Below, piece after piece: positions 1 through 11,633 of a stretch of 64,000 nt of DNA (positions are counted from its first letter, which is position 1; each line of letters begins with the position of its first letter). The stretch lies in NCBI RefSeq assembly GCF_026213295.1, contig NC_079420.1, positions 15,715,689 through 15,779,688 of the forward strand, given 5' to 3'. The stretch comes from Gadus chalcogrammus (taxonomy: Eukaryota; Chordata; Actinopteri; Gadiformes; Gadidae). Below the pieces are notes generated by a model. It searched no databases. It was not told the origin of the DNA and saw only the letters and a program-made list of their open reading frames with translations. The translations under genes were made by a program, and so were the position numbers.

Positions 1-55
1 TATGGTTTAAGACAGAGCTCTGTCATCCCATGACTGCATCCTTTTCTGTGTCCAG

Positions 56-3000
56 GGTTTTTTATCAGACCTGCTGAAGAAAGCGAACAGGCACTATGAC
101 GACCAGAAGCTCCAGGAGTACACACAGACTATCGTAAATCCTTTGCTCTCTCCCCCTCCACACACAAACACAAGCACGCTTCTCCTTTCATTTTCTTTTG
201 AACAATGAGTGAAAAATGAGGTAGATACACAATGGGTAGGATAAAGACAAATTCAGCATCCCTGATGTTTCTGGCCTCCTGCAGAGCCCTCAGGGCGTTG
301 TGGCGCTACAATAGGTGGAGCGTCGAGGGCTGTGTTGCTTTATTTATTCTGAAGACAGTTGAAAGATGGCAGTAGCATCATTGCATGTGTCTGTCGGAAA
401 TTTTGTTCATAAGACGATGCAAGGTGGATAACAAAAGCGTTGATGGTTGCAGAGGTGTATGCCTGAGTGATGTCACTCTGAGCCTCAGGTGATGTGTTCA
501 ATGCCCAGATGTGCCAACATCTGTTTACCCTTGTAAGCCTCAAAGCCTGACCTGGTTTAGCTGAACCAAGCCTTGCCAGGCATCTCCTGATTTGCCACAG
601 CTTTACAGAGGGAAAAAAACGGTCCTTTGTTATTCTCGCTACCGTAATGATTGTCCACCCCTGCGCTGATGGGACATTTTGTCTTCCTACGACACAAAGA
701 AACAGCTCACTTTCGAAAGCTTTTAAAGCACACGGCTAGTCAGGATATCGCCCAGAGTCGCAATGATTTCAGAGAATGTTTCCTTTCCTCAACATGTTTT
801 GTGTCCCTTCTCCATCACAGCTCAAGATGTTTGACCTCAATGGGGATGGGAAGCTGGGACTGTCAGAGATGGCGAGGTATTAAAAACAGTCTCACCAGGC
901 ATGATTCATGAAACCGCCCCAGTAAACATTGTCTAAAACAAAAATCTTTGCATTCAGTACCTAACAGACTCCTTTTGTGTCTGTTATAGGCTGCTCCCTG
1001 TCCAGGAGAACTTCCTCCTCAAGTTCCAGGTAGGACACCATCCGTGGGATATGGTTTAGTGCAGCAAAACACATTTAAAGGAGGAAACAAACTTGTTTTA
1101 ATTCCTTTAAAAACAAACCATTTTAAAGGAGGAAACAAAACAAAGATAGAAGCTGTATGATATTTATAAAGATGTCTTATTCTTTTCAAATCCTGACAAA
1201 ACTGGCATCCTTTGGTTTTCTAGGGTGTCAAACTGACCACTGAGCAGTTCAATGCCATCTTTACTTACTATGACAAGGTAAGGCACCTCATCTGTCTTCT
1301 GTTACCTCCATGTTGAACCGATTGTGAAATCGTTTTTTAACCTAGCTCATGGTTGTAGCAAAAACAAAATCACCAAAGAGTCAAATTTGAAGTATATTTT
1401 AACTTATATCATCCCCAACCTCCAAATAACCCTGTGCTGTGTCTGGTCACTGAACCAGCACGTTTGTATAAGAAGAATTTGGCGTGTGAATCCAGCTAAT
1501 CAAAGCTAATCAACTAGACAATCAGCAAGCCATACTTGCTGGCTTGTTGTCCAATCACTACACTGGTGGCGTGGTGTAATCTGAATGGGGTTGGGGAAAA
1601 TGTTATGTTGTGTAAGAGAAGCGGCTAGTGAAACGGAAGAAGACAGCTCGTGCATGGCCCTGGCCAGTATCAGGAGTTTTACCCCCGACTCAGCCAGACT
1701 GAGTCAGGCTTGTCAGTTCACAAAATGAGTGTTTAAAGTGTTAAAGTATGTTCATTATTATAATATTATTTTTTCATGAATGAAGTATCCAGTGTTGCTA
1801 AAACAATCATCGCTGAGTGCTCACAATCGGCTCCATTCTGCCAAATGGCTTCAGTTTGTCAGTGGCTCTGCCGTGTTTAATATGCAGATCTTATGATGTG
1901 TGCCATGGCTGCGCGGTCAAAGTGGAACTAATCTGCTACAACAATATGGGGTTGTGTTCATAGTAACAGTGCATCGGCTATAAGCTGAGAACAGGGCCCT
2001 CTGTTGGATTATAGATGAGCCTCCGCAGTTCACCCATGTAGACACAGTCAGCGATGCTTCAGCGTTTATGTGTATAATTAGTTTCATGAGTCCCTAGTCT
2101 AAAAGCTGGAACATGGGCAGCTGCTGACTGCTTCACTGGTGCTAAAATAATCGAGGGTAGAGAGGGCGAGAGCGGCCTGTCGGCAAACATGAGCAGGTCA
2201 ACTGAACACTAACATGGCTCTCCCTGCAAGCGCTTGGGAATATGCAGAGCTTTAAACAAAATGCATGATGGCACGCAATGAAGATATCGCTACCCTCTGA
2301 TATTTGGTAGTTGCTCCAACTTTTATTGACTTTACTTTGAGTGTGTGTGGTGTCTTTTGAATATGATTGCAAGAATTGTGGATCTGTTCCTGTAATCGAG
2401 GACAGTATACACCCTGGGTTGCTAATTGTGCAGACAGAATAGGAGGAAGATATCAGGAGACTAGAGTTAACATGTCTTCTGATTCCAAATCCTTTGAAAG
2501 CAAAAACCAATCACAAACCCGTCCGGGTTTGTAGGTGACTAAGGCTTGGCTGCACTAACAGGAACCTTCTTAAGGAGTCACTAGAGGACCTTCCTGTGGT
2601 GCTCATGAGCACATTGAGATGAACAGTAGTTTGATGCATTCAACTAAAAATGGAAGTCCTCTTTTCGTAACATATTTAATAAGGGCACATTGATTAACTA
2701 TTTATTCGCATTAGTATATGCTGTAATCAGCATTATTATAACTAGCATTAGCATGGGGTTCAGGGTAAAGGTTAGGGTAAAGGTTAGTGGGTTACAGTTA
2801 ACCCAAACCCTGTGAAATAGTCTTTACCTTAGTTAACATGAATAGCATTAGTAAATGATAACTAGACCATTAGTTAACTGTTAATCAACTGTTAGTTGAT
2901 TGTTGGTCACTGCATACATCTGCATTAGATAATGTTAATGAATGGTTAATTAATGTGCCCATATTGTGAAGTGTCACCATACTCTTTATGATGATAAGTA

Positions 3001-3928
3001 TGAGCATAAGCCCTGTGACGCACCCATCCATAATGTGTTCTGCTTGTACGGCCTCCTTCTCTCAGGATGGCAATGGATACATTGACGAGCAGGAGTTGGA
3101 GGCTCTGCTACGGGACCTGTACCAGAAGAACAACAAGGTATGTTCTGAGACCCAGATAATGGTGTTATCTATATTCAAATCTGCAACCCCCCCCCTCCCC
3201 AAAATGGAAGAAACACAAATTAATTGATTGCTTCCCAGAACACCTAATGTGATATTGCTTATAGATGCATGGAACTTGGCATTCAAACCATGTGGTTCAA
3301 AGCGTATGGTTAGAAAATGCCTGGCATATCATATCTGTGTTCTTCAGCCTGACTCATGTCCGATGGTTCTTTTCAATTTGCCTATGATTGGGCATCAGGC
3401 CGCTATATACTAAGGGCTAAAGATGTAAAGCACAAGACTTGTAAAGCACAAGACATTGCTCCAAAATAAATGCTGAAACTGTGTTAGGCAAAAGACATCT
3501 CTGTTCAGGAGGTCAGTGGTTAATGTCGTGGTACCTGGTGTCCCGGTCCACGATGGGCACATGCTCTGTTCAGGAGGTCAGTGGTTAATGTCGTGGTACC
3601 TGTTGTCCCGGTCCACGATGAGGACATGCTCTGTTCAGGAAGTCAGTGGTTAATGTCGTGGTACCTGGTGTCCCGGTCCACGATGGGGACATGCTCTGTT
3701 CAGGAGGTGGGACCACAGGCAGGGCTACAAGAAGAGCATGATGCTAGGATGTCAGCGGTTGGCGTAGAGCTGCAGGTGTCCATGGTAAACCTATGGGATG
3801 TTTGTGTGCAGGAGGTGAACGCGGAGCACCTGCAGGGCTACAAGCAGAGCATCATGGCTCTGTCCGACGGGGGCAAGCTCTACCGCAGCGAGCTGGAGAT
3901 CGTCCTCTGCAGGGAGCCAATGGTGTAA
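56..3928 (+). CDS. calb2: Calretinin (calbindin 2), C-terminal six exons, 5' partial
   Basis: Calretinin is a cytosolic hexa-EF-hand calcium buffer of neurons and sensory cells. Six exons with GT-AG borders join in frame: 56-133, 821-876, 990-1029, 1224-1277, 3066-3137 and 3812-3928 (stop TAA at 3926). The visible protein starts at the end of EF-hand 3 (GFLSDLLKKANRHYDD). It continues through EF-hand 4 (loop DLNGDGKLGLSE), the linker LLPVQENFLLKFQ, EF-hand 5 (loop DKDGNGYIDEQE) and a degenerate sixth hand (LSDGGKLYRSEL), ending in CREPMV. The LKMFDLNGDGKLGLSE segment and the EIVLC-EP tail fit calretinin better than calbindin 1. The upstream exons and promoter lie left of the window. The last intron carries a decayed copy of the last exon start (see 3701-3770). 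Which teleost copy (a or b) this is cannot be told. Confidence 0.93.
2664..2982. repeat. MITE-like element in calb2 intron
   Basis: The two ends form an imperfect terminal inverted repeat: AATAAGGGCACATTGATTAA near 2677 pairs with the complement of a GGTTAATTAATGTGCCCATA stretch near 2943. The interior is AT-rich with many short ATTAG/TTAAC words and has no coding potential. This is the pattern of a non-autonomous DNA transposon common in fish. The exact limits and family are not certain. Confidence 0.55.
3500..3703. repeat. Minisatellite, about 65-bp unit, three copies
   Basis: A unit beginning CTCTGTTCAGGAGGTCAGTG and continuing through TCCCGGTCCACGATGGG repeats three times. A fourth, truncated start runs into the exon-like duplicate that follows. 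Each unit start contains TTCAGGAGGT, which resembles the acceptor and first codons of the calb2 last exon (GTGCAG/GAGGTG). Confidence 0.85.
3701..3770 (+). pseudogene. Decayed duplicate of the start of the calb2 last exon
   Basis: The stretch CAG/GAGGTG followed by GCAGGGCTACAAG, AGAGCAT and ATG matches the acceptor and first 45 or so bases of the true exon at 3812, with a 5-base net deletion and scattered changes. The copy no longer encodes the calretinin sequence. From its acceptor at 3703 the frame is nevertheless open into the true exon (108 bases, 36 codons). Confidence 0.7.
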
Positions 3929-4714
3929 CTCCCCCTGCCTCTCAACCAATCATCATTCATCCTGCCTGCCCGACCCTCGCCCCCATCCCCAGCCCCCCTG
4001 AGACCACGCCCGCCTCCAGCAGCCTGGCATTGGACACCAGGCGCATGTGCCGGACACGCCCCCTTCATGTTAACTACTTTGGAAAGATTTAAAAAGTGCA
4101 CTGACAGCACCAAGCAGCTGTTCCTCTTGAAACTGTCATACGTGTAAGGCTAACTCCCCTGTGATAGCTGAACCACACCTGACCCTGTCGCTTTATAACC
4201 CCCAGGTTCAGGCCTCAGCGCTGCCCACTGCACTCAATGGTCGTGCAAATATATCTATTCATTCAGATCTACAATATGGGTAGCGCCCACAACTACCAAT
4301 TCATAATGGCTTGTCAACCCAAATATTTACTGTAATCACTATCAGTGTAACATTTTGCATCCCAAACCCACATCGATGCCTTACCTTACCAAACACAGAC
4401 AAAGACCATTAAAGTCTCAAGATCCCTACTGTGTACCCCGATTATACTCCTTACATACCATGTTTTACCCTATTCCTGCTTCCTGCTTCTAACTTAACGT
4501 TGCAAAAAAAAATATGAGTGAGTACCATGCGACATAACAGGATACTGTTGTTTTATCATACTTCCTTTGATCCAATTTATAGCCATAGACCTTATAGGAT
4601 TTCTACACTTATTTCTCCGGACGCCATCATCTTCCATACTCCTCTGTACTTTAACCATGTTTGGGTTTAATTTCTAACATTGAGTTTTGGCTGATACTAG
4701 CAATGGAAAACAAT

Positions 4715-4720
4715 AATAAA
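4715..4720 (+). promoter_or_regulatory. Candidate calb2 polyadenylation signal
   Basis: An AATAAA lies about 790 bases after the calb2 stop codon. The region between (3929-4714) holds no other recognisable gene and is read as 3' UTR. No transcript evidence is available here. Confidence 0.45.
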
Positions 4721-4867
4721 AGACATCTTGTGGATAAGATATTGCTGTGTAAACATAATCATTGGATAACTGAAGGTGGATTGTGGATTTCTTTCTGGAG
4801 TACCTCAGTGTACATGATGCTCCACCCCTGTAAACAGCTGTAATAATAGCCAAAAAGAGCATTGCTA

Positions 4868-5160
4868 AATGTCAACCTATACGAAAGGTGAAATTGATGT
4901 ACCGTAACCAACTTGTACCATGTATCAAATCAACCTAAACTAAAGGTAGTGTAGATTGGCGCAACCATTCACACTTAATGTATCATGGACAACCTAAATT
5001 TAGGTAAAGTAGATGTGCCGTAACCATTAACACTAAATGTATCCTAGATCAACCTAAACTAAAGGTGAGATGCTAAGTAACCAACTCTATGTATCATAGA
5101 TCAACCTAAACTAAAGGTTAAGTAGATGTACCGTAACCAACTCAATGTATCATAGATACC
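4868..5160. repeat. Minisatellite, about 55-60 bp unit, five degenerate copies
   Basis: The words CAACCTAAACTAAAGGT, GTAGATGTACCGTAACCA and AATGTATCATAGAT recur in the same order about five times with small length changes. The array lies downstream of calb2 and has no coding content. Confidence 0.85.
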
Positions 5161-6498
5161 AATTGTGAAGGGCTCCTGCACACCCTCAGAACATTTAGAA
5201 CACATTTACTTTACCCTTTACAGTTAATACTATTGGTTTATCAGACTTTTTCCTGACTTTCCTACTTCAACCATTGTTTGAATTATAATGCTCAACTGGC
5301 ATCTGGCATGATTGCTTAATGTTGCCCACTTTCATCTTTAATATGAGGAGAAACATGGACAGTTCATTTGATTACAAATACATTGGCGAAGGAACGTGCC
5401 TTCCAGTATGTCATTCATAGTTTAGAGTTGAAGGAATCCAAAGGAGAGCTTAGCATATTTACAAAGTAGAACTGAAAGTCTCCGAAGCTTAACCATCTAA
5501 CTGAAACTAATCTCAATTCTACTCAAGCATGATTCTACTATTGAGAGATAGTATAATATTAATGATTAACTACACGTTTGAATATACCAAATATAGTTAA
5601 ATCGTTCGACCGGACGATAGTCAAACCCAATAACACCCAACGAATTGGCGATACGAGATCCTTGACCAAATGAAGTGGGGTGAAGGTACACACTTCCAGC
5701 TACGATCACCAGGAGATGCTTTCATCCTTAACATAAAGTCTTCCAAGCCTCTGGGATCTGACATTCCATCTGGGATACTGAGGACAGAAAGCTTTTTTTC
5801 TAACTACTGGCGAACTCACCGACCGGTGCTAATGGGGTTGGCATGCTTTTAAATCTCGCTGAATAATACACAACACGGGTACTGGCCCTGTGAGCGCCGC
5901 AGCGCTGAGGCAGAACCACATCCATTAATCAGCAGGACTCCGTTCTGCCGTTTGGGCAGAGGAAATCAGCGGACATCATCAGTCATGATTTCAAACACGT
6001 TTAACGGTGTTGAAGGTAAGATGTGAGAGATGTAAAAAGAGAGAGAGGCGACATTTTAAATTGAACATAAACATCCCCTCACTCTCTATTGCTCTGTCAT
6101 TAAGCCTTTCACGCACCTCTGATTGACTTAACATCAGGGAAGAGATGTCTTGATTGGTCAGCAAGAAGCTGTCTCAAATCAAAATTATTTCAAACAGGCA
6201 GAAAAGTCAACGCAAAACAAATCTTCTCACCACCCATCTTACTCAATAACAGCTGAAGGATGGCTATGCCATTAACAAATTGTACTCAAATAATAGGTCT
6301 TAAATCTTACTTACAGCACCTTTAATCTAATAATATCTAGGTAAGGCATAGTTCTAGGGCCTTATACTAATATGATATTAATATGACATGCAGGGCCTTT
6401 CACTTTAAAATGTGAATTCTTCATACGATTCCCATTCTTCGAAACTACAGGGCACAGAAATTAAAAAAAATAAGACCCTGCTCGACTCTATCTGAACT

Positions 6499-6648
<150 letters not shown>

Positions 6649-8027
6649 TGCGTGGGTGCGGGGATGTGTGTGTGAGTGAGTGAGTAAAGTGCAAGGGCAG
6701 GTCCCCTCTCCACCCCTGTTGGTACACATCATCTCCCTGAAAGATGAGCCGCGTTAGAGGTGACTGCACTAACATTGTGCATTGGATCTTGAAATTTGAA
6801 ACTGGTCGTTGATGGACTGGCGGTGGTTCCACACGGCAAAAACACCAACAGGCATTCAAAAGGAACAACCATAGCTCATGAGAATAATTTCAAATAACTT
6901 GTAATGTATTGTCAAACTGCCTGTAGCAGGTAGAAGGATGAGGTGATCAGTAGTACCTTGGAGAATGGATGGGAAAGGAATCTATCAACACTGGTTATGC
7001 AATACCACTACACACTCAAAACCAGTTTGTTCAACAATGCAAACACCTTCACATCTGCCATTAGAACAAATGTCTCTGGGAAAAAAACGTTTTGGAAATC
7101 CTCCATATTTTCAAACGATGACAACAAACAAGCAGCCATGGACATAATGAATATGGGCCAGCTTCATGCAGAGGAGCCTGCAGAGTTGGGTCAGCTGACA
7201 GGCTCTTGCCTTTCCATAGATATAGAAGACTATTGAGATAATAAACTCAATGTAATGTTGATTGTTAAATCAACACCATTTGCTGTTAGGAGCCATCTAA
7301 ATAGAAAGATAGACAGTTGAAGGTAGACTGCCTCCGTCATTACAACATGATGTTGTGCCATGTGTGCCATGGCACATTGCATGATGAGATGCAACGTAAA
7401 TATGGGAACAGTAACCGGCGCAGATAAAGGGAACGGGAGGAAAAGAGACCTCCACAGCAGAAGAAAATAACAGCCATGATTTATTCATTGATGAAAGAAA
7501 CCCTGGTGTTTTATTCATGACTATTTTAAATATAGCTCATGTGAATTAAATAAGTTATTGAATGGATGTTCCAACCTAGATTCCTCTGCATTCCAAATAC
7601 ACTGCCGTGCACGCCCACGCACACACACACACACACACAGGCGGGCTGTCAAAGGAAAATGTGTGTACCCAAATACACACATGATTTGCAATAAATATAA
7701 TGTCTCTGATAGTGGAGTTGTGTAAAAAAAAATTATGAATCTCCAAAAAACAGACAAAAGGAATCTTACCAAATTAATAATACTAGTTCTAATATTTCAA
7801 ATGACGAGTATTTTTCTGGGGGAGGGGCTTTCAAACGACTACATGACCCCTGGATTTCATCATACGGTCGTCATGGAAACACATGGACATTGTTTGCCAA
7901 ACAGACGGATTGATGAACGGTAATAAAAGAAAATAAGATTTATTCATGATGATGTGTAGAACTTAGAATTATTTTGATGTATAGAGTATAAGAAATTAAT
8001 TTGTGCAGATCGAAGGATGTCTCCACC

Positions 8028-8212
8028 CGGTCTTTGTCCCTGCATGAGGACTCTGGTGAACACATCTGGACTGGTCTTTGTCCCTGCATGAGGACCCTGA
8101 TGAACACATCTGGACTGGTCTTTGTCCCTGAATGAGGACCCTGATGAACACATCTGGACTGGTCTTTGTCCCTGAATGAGGACCCTGATGAACACATCTG
8201 GACTGGTCTTAG
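8028..8212. repeat. Minisatellite, 44-bp unit, about four copies
   Basis: CTGGTCTTTGTCCCTG followed by ATGAGGACCCTGATGAACAC repeats four times with few differences between neighbours, suggesting recent expansion. No gene context is visible. Confidence 0.93.
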
Positions 8213-8345
8213 TCGCCTGAGTATTCAGATGATTAGCAGGTTGAATTCAGGTAGAGAGACATCCTAAAGTACGCACTATGCACTTTTTTATTGTCTGTTG
8301 TATTAGTCTGTCATTTTGTCTAGAATCGTCCCCTTTGGGCAATAA

Positions 8346-8533
<188 letters not shown>

Positions 8534-11260
8534 GCTGAAGGCCTTGAGGGTTATGGAGATCCTATGATAGAGCATCCTGACAGGACCCAGGGACAGAAGG
8601 ACTCCACTGTGCAGATCACAGTCAGATCGATACTTCGTATTATGATGCAGCTAAATCTCCTCGACCAGCGTTACTTGAAGGTTACGTGCACTTACGTTAC
8701 ACATACACACGGAGGATTTAATGACACACACCTAATGCAATTCAGTAGAAGCGACAGTAGGGGGCAACATTGTCTTCGTTATGAATGTTCCTATTTTAGG
8801 CTAGTGCTGTATTGTCCATGCAGTAATATGCTATTATAAAACAACTTATTTCAAATTTTGGTCCTGCTTTCCATCTAAACATAATTTTATCAAGTGAGGA
8901 GCTTTGGCCTGTCTCAACGTTCCATACATAGGAGAGGACATTAGACAAAATATTATAACTGAGTTTAAATGCAAACAATATATTACAACATATTTTATGT
9001 ATTGGTCAATATACTTATTTTCCCTTCTTGTGATATATATTTCCATAGGAAAATGTTTGTAGGCCTAGGTACTTGAAAACATATCAATTGTATTTCCTAT
9101 AGTCTACCGTCTTAATTTGTATCATACCATACGGTCTATGGAGAGACCTTTTCGTGAAAAGATTTTTAATAGTGTTAGATTTTATAGAATAATGTTACTC
9201 ATAAAGTCTATCAGTTTTCAATGACTCAGCGCTTACCTTACAGTGCTGCATATGGGGTCTACAATGGACCCTTTCAATAGTAGGGTAATGCAACTTTTAT
9301 GTCTGTCGTAGCAACAGCATGCATATTTATAGAATAGTTGGGTCTATACCGGATAGACATACAATACACATCTGTGTTTTTCCTACTGTGAAGCAGGCCC
9401 AGCGTCTAATTGATCCATTTGATATCTTTCATGTAAGCCTACATGCACCTGTTGTTACTGTGAATGTTTCCCTTTAGTTACATACAATGCTGGCAGCCCG
9501 ATGCATAGATCAAAAATGTCATAATGTCATAATGGCTGATGCACACTAGATGTTGCTATTAGAAGTTTGAAAGGAATAATAATTGTTGGGCAAGTTGTTA
9601 TTCTTCAATAAAGAGAAAGTTAACGACCTAGAACCATTTAATTACATGTATTGTTGTATAAATTATCAATTTGAAGTGGAATAGACACTTTTAAGATGGT
9701 TGATGTCCAACCTTTTCAAAAAGTTCTAACATATTCTTTATGCTGTAAGGTCTAAGCCCAGGTGTCATTCAGTGTCATTGTGGTGTCATTGTGAAAAAAT
9801 GTTTGGGCGTGTTTGTGAAGGAATTAAGGAACAAGGAAGTCGATTCAAAATTATTATTTATGTCCTGAGGTTTTGGATTTCTTAGGCAAGTTGACCACTG
9901 ACACATGAAGTGTGACATTCATTTGGCTATTTTTTAATTTAGTTTGTAGACCTGCACACAGCAAATAAAGCCCTTGGTGATAATACAGCCATTGCCCGTC
10001 TCCCGCTGAGCATGTTGGCACGGCGATCCTGCTGGAGGCAGCAGCCTGCTCAAGGGGCTGATTTGGGTACATTTGGATGAGTACAATTATACTCTGCAAA
10101 TAATGGTTAAATGAACCATCCGTCACTTTGACAAGCACGTTGCACAGACACAAATGGTTGTAACAACTGAAAGACAAGAGGCACAACAGAATACTGTGGT
10201 CTGTTCAAAGTAGGCAACCAAGAAGTCCATCCTAAAAATATATGTATCGACATATAGTTATACAAAGAATAGTTGGTTTTAAATTGCTCTTGTTGATTTT
10301 GACTTTTATTCTTGTCAAGAACATAGACTAAACATTTCCAGTGGTGAGACCACGGGGGCAGGAGGAGTTATGATTTAGTGTATGTAAAAGGGCCATTTAC
10401 ATCTGACCAAAGTAAACCAGCACACAAGCTGTTTGAGGCATGATGAGTGATGCATACCATGGGAACATCCTCCCACATCCAACCAGACCGGTTTGGCTAG
10501 AAAGGTTGGAAAGGAGTCAGGTACTTTTCTGAGTGCTTTGGTCTGTGTGTGTGCGTGTGTATGTGTGCATTCAAGGATACCAGAGAGTGTTTCAAGACAA
10601 GGTTCCATTTTTTCATCCCTTAAGGTTTTAAACAGGTAATAAGAAAATACAATGGATATCAAGATCCCTTGATGAATGGTGTTGACGAAGATGTTTGAAA
10701 AGTCAAAGGAGAGAATGGTTTTCTTTTTGCTGGACTTTCCTGGCGGTACGATGGCGATGCCGTAATTTCTACACGGAGTGTCTGAGGTTTTAAGCGTGTA
10801 CTACCGTGGGGTAAGTGATTGGACCAGCTCAACTTGTATGGATAACATAGGTATACATTCAGTTACTGTCTGTACAAATCAACACACACACACACACAAC
10901 TTGACTGGCAAAACTTAACATTAAGGGTATATTCATTTACCACTAATAAACATTAGAAAATGCAGTACCAAGCATTATCTAACAGTAAACATACAGTATG
11001 TGTCTGTCTAGTAATAATTTAATAATGGTGAAAACTTTTACTAATTGTGTTCCTGTTAACCAATGTATTAATGTTCCTGTTAAGGAAGGAATTCATTTGT
11101 ACACTATTTAATAGGAATAGGGTTAACCTTAACCCTATGCTTATACTATTTAATATTGTTTATTACCGTATAAATGATACCGTATAAAATGGTTAATTTA
11201 AGTACTCATATTGTATTGTAGCATTATCTTTTCATTCCACATTGTTTTACTTAAATATAT

Positions 11261-11262
<2 letters not shown>

Positions 11263-11297
<35 letters not shown>
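11263..11297. repeat. (TG)n microsatellite
   Basis: A TG run of about 17 units upstream of the synaptotagmin gene. Confidence 0.95.
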
Positions 11298-11299
<2 letters not shown>

Positions 11300-11633
11300 T
11301 TCTATATGGCAATCAAATCAACACAATGTCAATGTATAACTGTTTTGTGCAATGACACAACTATATTATAATACTCTGGCTAATGAACTGTGTCTATATA
11401 CACAATATCTACGCTTAAAGTCATCTGAGGACTAGAGATCCCCGGAAGGCATGACATCCTGTCTCTGTGGCTCATATCGGCAGGAGATATGGTTGTTTTG
11501 CATAAGACATGGAGGTTTGAACTGACACCTCACGATAGACCATGTCAGCCTACAGGCTGCCGGTCCGACCGAGTTACTTCACAGGCAGTGGGTCATGTTT
11601 TGGTGCCTGTACATTACCTAGGATCTGGACTGT

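Noticed and set aside
2765..2790. GGTTAGGG/AGGGTAAAGG words resembling telomere repeats (also near 38680)
   Set aside because: Only one to three units are present, inside or near mobile-element sequence; there is no telomeric array.
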